A DNA stretch of 12,445 bases from Coriobacteriales bacterium (GTDB taxonomy: Bacteria > Actinomycetota > Coriobacteriia > Coriobacteriales > UBA8131), in the NCBI GenBank assembly GCA_031272005.1, contig JAISUQ010000042.1, positions 1 to 12,445 on the forward strand, in the 5' to 3' direction. The number at the start of each line of letters is the position of its first letter. Positions within the stretch are counted from its first letter, which is position 1. The notes beneath the pieces were generated by a model that worked only from the letters and a program-made list of their open reading frames with translations, ran no database searches and was not told where the DNA came from. Both the position numbers and the translations under genes were made by a program. Shown in pieces: positions 1 through 6,200 of the stretch.

Positions 1-89
1 AAGTGCTGCCTTGAAGAAGGAAAGCTATTACGCCGGGCGGGTGCTCTGGGGGCAGGCATATACACCTCTTCTTCTTCAAGGCAGCACTT
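1..89. repeat. Perfect 19-bp inverted repeat flanking a 51-bp loop
   Basis: AAGTGCTGCCTTGAAGAAG at 1-19 is the exact reverse complement of 71-89. A few more pairs (G-T at 20/70, A-T at 21/69, AG/CT at 23-24 and 66-67) extend it with one mismatch. The 51-bp interior carries no gene. The structure lies 84 bp past the degV stop, but neither strand has a T-tract after it, so it does not look like a classical intrinsic terminator. It could be a small palindromic element, a remnant of a mobile repeat, or an assembly feature, because the window starts on the first base of the arm. The region from 90 to 172 shows nothing else. Confidence 0.75.
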
Positions 90-172
90 CAACAACCAGG
101 TGCCTGGCCACAATCCGCAAGTCCCATATTTTGCAGATTCATCGGCCCGGGCACCGCGTTTGGGCATCCCGC

Positions 173-1027
173 TCAGGCGTCTTTGCGATAGACCAGCACA
201 CCCAGAGTCCCCGGGCCGCAATGGTTGGAGACTGTGCAACCGGCGCTGGTCTCCAGCACTTCCTCAAATGGTTGCAACTGCTTGACCAGCTCAATCATCT
301 CCGCCACAAAATCCGGCTCGTCAAAGTAGGTATGCGTGACAAAAGCCCGACGCAGATCCAGGTCCTCGCGCCCCTCCAGTCGATCGTGCAGATACTGGCG
401 CACGACTTTCGCACCGGCGCCGTGATACTTGCGACCGACCTCGATTCTGCCATCCTTTAACTCCAGGCAGGGCTTGATGCTCAACAGATTGGCACTCAAG
501 GCTGTAAGCCCCGAACAACGCCCGCCTTTGTGCAGGTACTCCAAGGTGTTGATGACAAAACTGGTGTCGGAGAGGTGCTTTTTGGCTTCGCAGCGTTGGG
601 CCACCTCAGTAACACCCAACCCCTGCTTGATCAGGTCGATGGCATACAGCACCAACCATCCTCCACCCGTAGAGAGGCTGCGGGTGTCAACGACATGGAT
701 ATTCTCCAAACCTTCGGCTGCTTTGAGAGCGTTCTCGTAGCAGGAAGACAGTTCGCTGGAGATGGTGAAGTGGACGATGCCCTCAGCGCCGGCAGCGATG
801 TCTGCCTGGTAGGCGGCGCGGTACTCCTCCACATTGACCGCTGCCGTGTGGCTGATACCCTGGCCAGAAGCCACGTACTGGAAGATGTCCTGCGGAGAGA
901 CCTCATCGCCGTCCTTGTATTCCGCCTCGCCCATGACGATGGTCAAAGGCATCCGGCGGATGTCATGCATTGCCAGCAGCTCCGGCGACAGGTCGCAGGT
1001 GCTGTCGGCTATCACCTTGATTCGCAT
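173..1027 (-). CDS. degV: DegV family fatty-acid-binding protein
   Basis: The product is a 284-residue cytoplasmic protein of the DegV family (FakB-like). Such proteins bind one long-chain fatty acid and, in Firmicutes, can present it to a FakA-type kinase for phospholipid synthesis. Visible family marks are the N-terminal MRIKVIADSTCDL (D8-S9), the lipid-pocket segment SHTAAV (59-64, where TSxPS is usual), ISSELSSCYENA (89-100), DTRSLSTGGG (114-123), INTLEYLHKGGR (159-170), LLSIKPCLELKDG (181-193) and the C-terminal HCGPGTLGV (269-277). Length is normal. I chose the ATG at 1025-1027 because GGGAGGG lies 10 bases upstream and the family begins at this point; the upstream in-frame ATG at 1114 would include the likely promoter. 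Fatty-acid binding is known for the family; the particular ligand is unknown. No fakA is in view. It is the last minus-strand gene before the left edge. Confidence 0.92.
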   Translation of the reverse strand: MRIKVIADSTCDLSPELLAMHDIRRMPLTIVMGEAEYKDGDEVSPQDIFQYVASGQGISHTAAVNVEEYRAAYQADIAAGAEGIVHFTISSELSSCYENALKAAEGLENIHVVDTRSLSTGGGWLVLYAIDLIKQGLGVTEVAQRCEAKKHLSDTSFVINTLEYLHKGGRCSGLTALSANLLSIKPCLELKDGRIEVGRKYHGAGAKVVRQYLHDRLEGREDLDLRRAFVTHTYFDEPDFVAEMIELVKQLQPFEEVLETSAGCTVSNHCGPGTLGVLVYRKDA

Positions 1028-1081
1028 GTCGCGCAATCCCTCCCAAACTGGTTCGCCACATTGTTTTTTCGCAGCCCTATG

Positions 1082-1110
1082 ATTATAACGCTTCTGTGTG
1101 TCAGGTTTTA
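1082..1110 (-). promoter_or_regulatory. Candidate degV promoter
   Basis: On the minus strand a perfect TATAAT (plus coordinates 1082-1087) lies 54 bases before the degV ATG. At a 17-bp spacing the -35 position reads AAAACC, which is poor. Two 12-bp direct repeats lie just upstream and could bind an activator that compensates for the weak -35. Prediction by eye only. Confidence 0.45.
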
Positions 1111-1114
1111 CCAA

Positions 1115-1138
1115 CTGGCGGGTAACTTGGCGGGTAAC
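1115..1138. repeat. Two 12-bp direct repeats upstream of the degV promoter
   Basis: CTGGCGGGTAAC (1115-1126) is followed directly by TTGGCGGGTAAC (1127-1138), and then by the first bases of a third unit (CTGGCG, 1139-1144). The spacing of about one helical turn, ending a few bases above the -35 region, resembles iterated regulator half-sites. It may equally be slippage-derived low-complexity DNA, since other short tandem repeats follow (GATCTGCTA/GATCTGCTG near 1161-1178). Confidence 0.6.
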
Positions 1139-1215
1139 TGGCGTGCCGTTGACAACTGCTGATCTGCTAGATCTGCTGGCGCCGACCTGCGGCCGGGTGG
1201 CGCGTCGACGTTAAA

Positions 1216-1270
1216 GGCGCATCAACGGCGCATCAACGGCGCATCCGTGGCGCATCCATGGCGCAACAAT
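1216..1270. repeat. Five 11-bp tandem repeat units
   Basis: The units are GGCGCATCAAC (1216-1226), GGCGCATCAAC (1227-1237), GGCGCATCCGT (1238-1248), GGCGCATCCAT (1249-1259) and GGCGCAACAAT (1260-1270). The GGCGCA core is kept in all five; the last bases vary. The array ends 10 bp from the stop codon of the 1281-1703 membrane protein, in the 3' untranslated spacer before degV. An 11-bp period keeps each unit on one face of the helix. No function is evident; replication slippage is the simplest origin. Confidence 0.85.
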
Positions 1271-1280
1271 CCCAGGCCAA

Positions 1281-1703
1281 TCAGGCACCCAACTCTTTGC
1301 AGACTGCAAGATAACTGGTCACGTAGTAGACGGCGGCAACAATCAGGGCCAGGCCCAGGCCGCTGTAGAAGCTGGCGATGAGGTTGCCGGGCACCATCTG
1401 TGAGAGCCGTATCGACGCACCGAGGAAGACCATCAGCGCCAGAATCACATAGGATTTGGCATCAAAGAAATTGAACAGCCCGCTGAGTTCATCGGTATAG
1501 CTGTTGATGCGCTGCACATGCCTGCGGGCAATGTTCATGAAAACAGCCAGAAAGACCACAAAGGTAACCGCAGCGCCAGCGGCCATGCCCGCCGACCAGG
1601 GTGCCGTACCCGAAGTGACGCCGGCATAGATGACGCTGGCCCCAGCCGCCAGCCAGACGAACGCTGCGACCAGCAGCAGTATCTTGGTCGGAACCTGCAG
1701 CAT
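1281..1703 (-). CDS. Small four-helix integral membrane protein, unknown function
   Basis: The product has about 140 residues and is dominated by four hydrophobic segments at roughly 7-27, 38-58, 82-100 and 107-131. A polar, positively charged loop (NIARRHVQRINSYTDE) lies between the second and third. The FFDAKSYVILALMVFLG and FYSGLGLAL stretches resemble a widespread uncharacterised small membrane family, but I cannot name it and assign no function. Start choice is uncertain: ATG at 1701-1703 has AGG eight bases upstream and lies 17 bp after the stop of the preceding gene; an in-frame TTG at 1725-1727 would overlap that gene by 8 bp but lacks a Shine-Dalgarno sequence. The tight spacing to the upstream membrane gene suggests co-transcription and translational coupling, so the two products may act together in the membrane. 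Confidence 0.78.
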   Translation of the reverse strand: MLQVPTKILLLVAAFVWLAAGASVIYAGVTSGTAPWSAGMAAGAAVTFVVFLAVFMNIARRHVQRINSYTDELSGLFNFFDAKSYVILALMVFLGASIRLSQMVPGNLIASFYSGLGLALIVAAVYYVTSYLAVCKELGA

Positions 1704-1719
1704 CTTCAACGCCTGCCTT

Positions 1720-2043
1720 TCATCCAAAGATCAGCGGAATCATCTCTTTGCTGGCAAAGCTGGCCAGCAGCATGAAGCCGCCCATGACCATCAGCGCTAT
1801 ACCGCTGCGCTGACCCGCTGACAGGCGCACCGCCCGGGCGCCATTGAAGCGAAAGAAGCCCACGATGACCAGCACTGCCGCCGATATGGTGGTCAGCGCC
1901 GCCACAAAGGGATGATAGTAGTGCATCGGGTTGTTGGCATAACCAATCAACCGCCCGACGAACTCCAACAGCACGCCAGCCATAATCAATAGCGTCCAGC
2001 GTGTGGCAAAAGCGCTGCCGGAGGTGGTTTTTCCCTCGCCCAT
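1720..2043 (-). CDS. Small membrane protein, about three transmembrane helices, unknown function
   Basis: The product has 107 residues with hydrophobic segments at roughly 15-33, 44-63 and 79-99 and a short polar N-terminus (MGEGKTTSGS). I recognise no domain. I chose the ATG at 2041-2043 because AAGGGAG lies just upstream; the in-frame ATG at 2118 lies inside a palindrome upstream of the probable -10 and would add a tail of 25 residues. It is the first gene of a two-gene unit with the four-helix protein and ends 17 bp before that gene's ATG. A region overlapping it in another minus frame (1706-2074) reads as a Cys/Ser/Gly-rich shadow, whereas this frame gives coherent membrane helices. It sits downstream of merR, 188 bp past its stop, so occasional read-through from merR is possible. 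Confidence 0.75.
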   Translation of the reverse strand: MGEGKTTSGSAFATRWTLLIMAGVLLEFVGRLIGYANNPMHYYHPFVAALTTISAAVLVIVGFFRFNGARAVRLSAGQRSGIALMVMGGFMLLASFASKEMIPLIFG

Positions 2044-2085
2044 GACACTCCCTTGAAGAACAGCAATCAGACATCCAAATTGAAT

Positions 2086-2091
2086 AGTATA
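2086..2091 (-). promoter_or_regulatory. Candidate -10 element for the membrane-protein pair
   Basis: TATACT on the minus strand lies about 43 bases before the ATG at 2043, giving a predicted leader of about 35-37 nt. At 17-18 bp spacing the -35 position (TATCCG/CTATCC) is poor and falls inside the adjoining palindrome. This suggests activation, or repression by the factor that binds there. Confidence 0.4.
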
Positions 2092-2095
2092 GCCG

Positions 2096-2121
2096 AAAAT
2101 GCTACCGCCGGATAGCATTTT
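2096..2121. promoter_or_regulatory. Perfect 9-bp palindrome (putative operator) over the -35 region
   Basis: AAAATGCTA (2096-2104) and TAGCATTTT (2113-2121) are exact reverse complements separated by 8 bp (CCGCCGGA). The palindrome lies immediately upstream of the TATACT -10 and covers the expected -35 of the membrane-protein pair, the position of a classical repressor operator. As RNA it would give an A/U-rich 9-bp stem with short T-runs, so a weak bidirectional terminator cannot be excluded. It does not resemble the TAAAGT-type boxes near merR, so a different regulator is expected. Confidence 0.5.
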
Positions 2122-2161
2122 AATTGCCCGTGTGGCTGATTGTGGTTGGGGTTGATTGCAG

Positions 2162-2210
2162 GCTGCTGGCTGCGGCCGCGGCGGCGGCCGGCGCAGCGGC
2201 TGCCAGCAGC
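2162..2210 (-). other. Very GC-rich hairpin downstream of merR
   Basis: GCTGCTGGC (2162-2170) pairs perfectly with GCCAGCAGC (2202-2210). The loop is almost pure G/C (GCGGCCGCGGCGGCGG core). It begins about 20 bases past the merR stop in the direction of merR transcription, where a terminator would be expected. No U-run follows on the minus strand, so any terminator role would be non-canonical. Confidence 0.5.
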
Positions 2211-2231
2211 AGGTGCAGTTTCTGTTGCAAC

Positions 2232-3074
2232 TCAGGACTTCACCCGCACTGAAGCCTGCATCAGGTATTGATCAGGGTCCTGGACGCTGACTTCGTCTTG
2301 CAGATAGATGTGATACAGCGGGCCGGTCAACGTCAGGTGCTGCTGCTCGGCGAAGTCCAGCAGTCGGTCGGCCAAATCGCCGATCTGCCCATAATAGCCG
2401 CGGGCATAACCCATCAGATAGCGGCCAGCCGGGCGCGCATCTCCGCCAGCCGGGTCGATGGAGAAGAAGCGGGAGGGCTGGGACGGCCGCGCAGCAAACA
2501 ACTCGATGTCGTCAAACAGCCCGCCCACCGGGTAGCTCAGGGATATGCCCGGAGTTTGCTGTAAGAACTGGACAAAAGCCCGATAGAACAGCTGCCCGTC
2601 CGCGTCGTAGTGGTTTCTCTCCCCCATGACTACTGGCGTGGCCGGCAGCTTTTCTACAGTTATCTGGCTTTCGTCAGCCAGAATACCGTTGACGATGAGG
2701 TTGGCAAAGGTGTTCAGGACGGTGCGATTGGCGCTGAGGCGGGCGATCTCGTGATCCAGCTCCAGGACCTGGTTGTACAGCAGTTGGGTCATACTCTCCG
2801 GCGCCCGCGCCTTGGTCAAACGCCCAATCTCCTTCAGCGGTACACCACAATCCACCAAGACCCGGATGAACTTGACGGTGACTATCTGCATCGGCGCATA
2901 GTAGCGATAACCGCTGGGCGCATGATAGGCTGCCTTGAACAGACCGATGTTGTCGTAGTAACGCAACGTGGAGACCGGAATCCTGACAATCTGCGAGAAA
3001 CGCCGCAGCGGGATATAACCACTGATCTCCTCATCCGATCCCTGATCCGGGAATACGTGCTCGTCTGCGTCCAT
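2232..3074 (-). CDS. MerR-family transcriptional regulator with GyrI-like effector-binding domain
   Basis: The 280-residue product is a DNA-binding regulator of the BmrR/TipA-like MerR branch. Residues 21-90 form the winged helix-turn-helix: IPLRRFSQIVRIPVSTLRYYDNIG matches the MerR recognition helix pattern, with wing residues SGYRYYAP at 54-61. Residues about 95-130 form the dimerising coiled coil. Residues about 140-278 form a GyrI-like pocket that binds hydrophobic or cationic small molecules, ending in LYHIYLQDE and YLMQASVRV. The first 20 residues (acidic, MDADEHVFPDQGSDEE) are an extension before the usual MerR start. ATG at 3072-3074 has AGGGG six bases upstream. It is transcribed divergently from the giant surface-protein gene, whose promoter has MerR-type geometry, so that gene is the likely target; autoregulation is plausible. 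The ligand is unknown. The Cys/His-poor C-terminus argues against a metal sensor. Confidence 0.92.
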   Translation of the reverse strand: MDADEHVFPDQGSDEEISGYIPLRRFSQIVRIPVSTLRYYDNIGLFKAAYHAPSGYRYYAPMQIVTVKFIRVLVDCGVPLKEIGRLTKARAPESMTQLLYNQVLELDHEIARLSANRTVLNTFANLIVNGILADESQITVEKLPATPVVMGERNHYDADGQLFYRAFVQFLQQTPGISLSYPVGGLFDDIELFAARPSQPSRFFSIDPAGGDARPAGRYLMGYARGYYGQIGDLADRLLDFAEQQHLTLTGPLYHIYLQDEVSVQDPDQYLMQASVRVKS

Positions 3075-3104
3075 TTTCTGCCCCTTGCTCTTCGATTGCT
3101 TGAA

Positions 3105-3114
3105 ACTCTAAAGT
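3105..3114. promoter_or_regulatory. Candidate MerR box in the merR leader
   Basis: ACTCTAAAGT (imperfect dyad; reverse complement ACTTTAGAGT) closely matches the perfect ACTTTAAAGT at the surface-protein promoter. It lies between the predicted merR -10 (3127-3135) and the merR start, where a bound regulator would affect its own transcription. On the plus strand it sits directly after TTGAAA (3100-3105), which is 20 bp from CATTAT (3126-3131): a second candidate long-spacer promoter firing toward the surface-protein gene. Confidence 0.45.
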
Positions 3115-3126
3115 ACAATCAACGTC

Positions 3127-3135
3127 ATTATATCA
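3127..3135 (-). promoter_or_regulatory. Extended -10 promoter for merR
   Basis: The minus strand reads TGATATAAT, a perfect TATAAT preceded by the TGn motif of extended -10 promoters. No good -35 is present, which is usual for this class. It predicts a start near 3120 and a leader of about 45 nt containing the AGGGG ribosome binding site of merR. Confidence 0.55.
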
Positions 3136-3159
3136 CTAATAATGCCTACGCATGGCTGT

Positions 3160-3184
3160 AAACCCATTATATGCTGGGTTTTTT
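3160..3184 (+). terminator. Intrinsic terminator between merR and the surface-protein promoter
   Basis: AAACCCA (3160-3166) pairs with TGGGTTT (3175-3181) around an 8-nt loop (TTATATGC), and the T-run continues through 3184, giving six consecutive T residues. This is a textbook rho-independent terminator on the plus strand. It is oddly placed: no plus-strand gene lies upstream. It either insulates the surface-protein gene from stray transcription out of merR or ends a short leader RNA from a promoter near 3100-3131. Confidence 0.7.
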
Positions 3185-3222
3185 GTCAGAATTTGTTTAT
3201 CAACAGCAGCATTTATCAGCTA

Positions 3223-3253
3223 TTGACTTTAAAGTAACTTTACCCCTTATTAT
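3223..3253 (+). promoter_or_regulatory. MerR-type promoter (19-bp spacer) with dyad for the surface-protein gene
   Basis: The -35 TTGACT (3223-3228) and -10 TATTAT (3248-3253) are separated by 19 bp, the over-long spacing typical of promoters activated by MerR proteins through DNA distortion. The spacer contains the perfect dyad TAAAGT-A-ACTTTA (3230-3242) and overlaps the palindrome ACTTTAAAGT (3226-3235). The predicted start near 3260 leaves a leader of about 28 nt with GGGGG (3273-3277) before the ATG at 3288. The divergent MerR gene next door makes it the natural regulator. Confidence 0.7.
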
Positions 3254-3287
3254 GTATATGCTAAGAGAACTTGGGGGCGTAACAACT

Positions 3288-6200
3288 ATGCGAAACGTTC
3301 GCAAACAGAGAAAGCTGATGAACGTTTCGGCAGTGCTGGTGGCCATCTGCCTGATTGGCAGTCTGGCGATTCCCATCGCAGCCGGAGCGAACACCGCAAA
3401 CCATACTGAACAACAGGTCGTGTCCTTTGAGCGGCACAATCCGGCCTATTCTGCCGTGGTGCCCCAGGGTACCAGCCCGGACGAGCTGGGCCTGCCGGCA
3501 ACTGTGCGCGTAGTCCTGCCGCTGGCCGAAGGGCAGGTCGACGAGCAATTCTGCCAGTCGCAGCCCCAGGCTGATATGTCTGATGGCTATGCTCAATTCG
3601 ACTACTTCCACTACGGCTATGTGGCGCCTGCAGACGCCGAGGAGTTGTATGCCACCGGCCAGCGGGTCGTCTACACCATCTATTACGCTGACCCTGATGG
3701 CGATGTGGTCGAGCGCGCCTGGCGGCTGTACGGCAGCATCGCTGGCGGCCAGGACAGCTGGTATGCCTGCGACGCCGACGGCGTGCTCATCGGGCGGGTG
3801 CTGGATGCCGCGGTGACCTGGCGCGATAACGGCTACGATGGCACAACGCCCGGGCTGTATAGCTTCACCGCGACCATGGATGACTATGGCAGTGATGGGC
3901 TGGCGCAACCAACAGCGCAAATCCGGGTGGAAGACAGTCAGGCCGTTGCCGCAGCGCTGCAGGCAGACGATGGCTGCGGAGAAGAGCACGCTGCCGGGCA
4001 CACGCACGCGGATACAGCCGACAACGCTGGCGACGCTGGCGACGAGGACGGCGAGAATGTTGAAAGCGGCGAGGACGGCGAGAACGGCGAGAGCTTCTCC
4101 CCCGCTTCCTCAGAAAGCGCAGAGTCGGATGCCCCGGCAGCCGTCGCGGCAGCTGAAGACTGCCACTGCGGTCTGGACGGCGGGCCGATCGACGCCGATA
4201 ACTTCCCCTGGGCCCACCAGGAGGACTGCCCGTACTTCGCGCCCGTGGAATGCCTGTGCCAGGACGCTGAGAGCGGCGAATACACCCATGTCCACGACGC
4301 CACCAACAAGGATTGCCCACTGTATGGCAAAGATACCGTACAGATAGTCAAATCCGACGGCAGCCCCAGTGTGGTGGCCAACGCGGACGTTGATTTCTTC
4401 TGTCAGCACGGCGCAATCATCGCTGGCGCGGTACAAAAGGGACAGACAGCGCTCAGCGCCGGCCGTCTCCTGCGCTCCATAAACGGTGGCGGCACCAATG
4501 ACAGCGCGGGTGACACCATGATGGCTTTGCACACGCCAACATCCGGCAATGCCGAGATCTGCATCAACGAGGGCGGCCCGGACGACGACTTCCCCGACAT
4601 CATCCACGTTCCCGGCATCTGGGTCGACTACATCAACACCATGTGGATGAACACCGGTTATACCAGCTTCGCCTGGCAGACCGACGCCCAGGTCGGCGCC
4701 TACAACAACTGGAAGTGGAGCGGTGCTGTTGCCTCGCAGACCACCGGCACGGTGCAGACCAACGCTCTGCGCCAGCCAGCCGTGCAGAACAAGATCTGGA
4801 CAGTCTACTCCGGCGAGCAGCTGCGTTATGCCCTGACCAAATTCACCAACGGTCAGTACATCCAACTGGCAGCGCCAATTAACCTCAATGGCAACCAATA
4901 CAACTGGGAGACCATCGATTGCAAGGGCAAGGGTTTGCGGATGAATGGCGGCAAGATATGCAATCTCGGCATCACTTCCACAGGCCAGGCCTCAGACCGC
5001 CTGGGCCTGTTTGCCAAGAACTATTACTCCCTGGAGCTCAAAGAGCTCAACTTCGAGAACGCCAAGATCGTCGATTACCACTATGACGTCGCTGCCGATA
5101 CCGGCAAAGTCTCAGTCAGCCGCTACACCGGCATCCTCTATCATGGTGGCTGGGATTACGGCAGCCGCGCCATCACCAATGTCGAAATCAAAGACTCGCT
5201 GTTCTACGGCTTTGACCTGGTCAGCCCGCTGGGTGGCGTGGGCACTGGCACTGCGCTGAACAACTGCTTTGCCACAGGTAACTACATCTACGGCCGCAAC
5301 CACATGGGCGGCCTGTGCACCGACATCAACCGCGGTACAGACTCCAGTGCACACACGACCCACGGTGGCGCTGATTATTGTGCGGCCTGGAATAACCTGC
5401 TCTGCGGCACCGGCGGCCACTCCTCTGGATTCATCCCCTGCTACTCTTCCGAGACCGACCATATCCGCAACTGCTTCACCTCGGTGGAGCTGTATGGCTC
5501 GCGCTTCGTCGGTGGCTTCACCACCATCATCGGCGGCGAGATCAGCAACTGCTTTGCAACCGGCAAGATTGAGGGTTATTCCGAGATTGGCGGCTTTTTG
5601 GCCACCACCGGGCAGTTTCAGCAGAACATCTCCAACTGCTATAGCACGGCACTGGTGGGGCTGCGTTCGCCAGCTCAACGCCAGGGCGGCTTCGTGGCCC
5701 CGTATACCAACTCCAAGATGCTTTCAGACTCCCTGCATATCGGCAACTGCTATGCCGCCGGCGAAGTCGGCAACTTCGACACCGACTTGGATGACCCGCA
5801 AGACGTCGGTGGTTTCATCAGTGTCAGTGACACCTCGATCATGAAGTGTCTGGATGCTGCTGCCCTCAATCACTGTTACTATGACAAGCAGACCACGGCG
5901 ATGCGGGAGTGGACCGCCGGCGATGCCCGGAGTCTGGCTGGGATAACAGGCGTACTGACCTCCAGCTGCGACAAAGCGGGTGTTGGCCTGGCCAGCGGTG
6001 GTTATGGTGGCAGCAACGATGCCGGTTTTTCGGGCTTTACCGACAACAGCCAGTGGGTCTACACTGCCCAACACTACCCGCAGCTGGCTGTGTTCGCCAA
6101 TGCCTCTGCCGCTGATTGGGGCAGCGACGCCCGCGTTGCCAGTGTCCAGGCCAACTCCCTGGCATCGGCGGCCACCGTATTCCTGGACACCTGGAACAGT

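Noticed and set aside
1028..1114. DegV start at the ATG at 1114
   Set aside because: The added 29 residues are not DegV-like and include the TATAAT; the GGGAGGG ribosome site points to 1027.
1216..1270. CRISPR array
   Set aside because: Units are 11 bp and directly abutting with no spacers; no cas genes in view.
2044..2118. Upstream ATG at 2118 for the three-helix membrane protein
   Set aside because: It lies inside the palindrome and upstream of the likely -10; the ATG at 2043 has a good ribosome binding site.
3171..3287. N-terminal extension of the surface protein from the ATG at 3171
   Set aside because: The extension runs through the terminator loop and the 19-bp-spacer promoter and precedes the signal peptide; the ATG at 3288 starts with the basic n-region of the signal peptide.
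3261..4007. 248-codon minus-strand frame opposite the start of the surface protein
   Set aside because: It covers the promoter and signal peptide of the real gene and has no recognisable domain.
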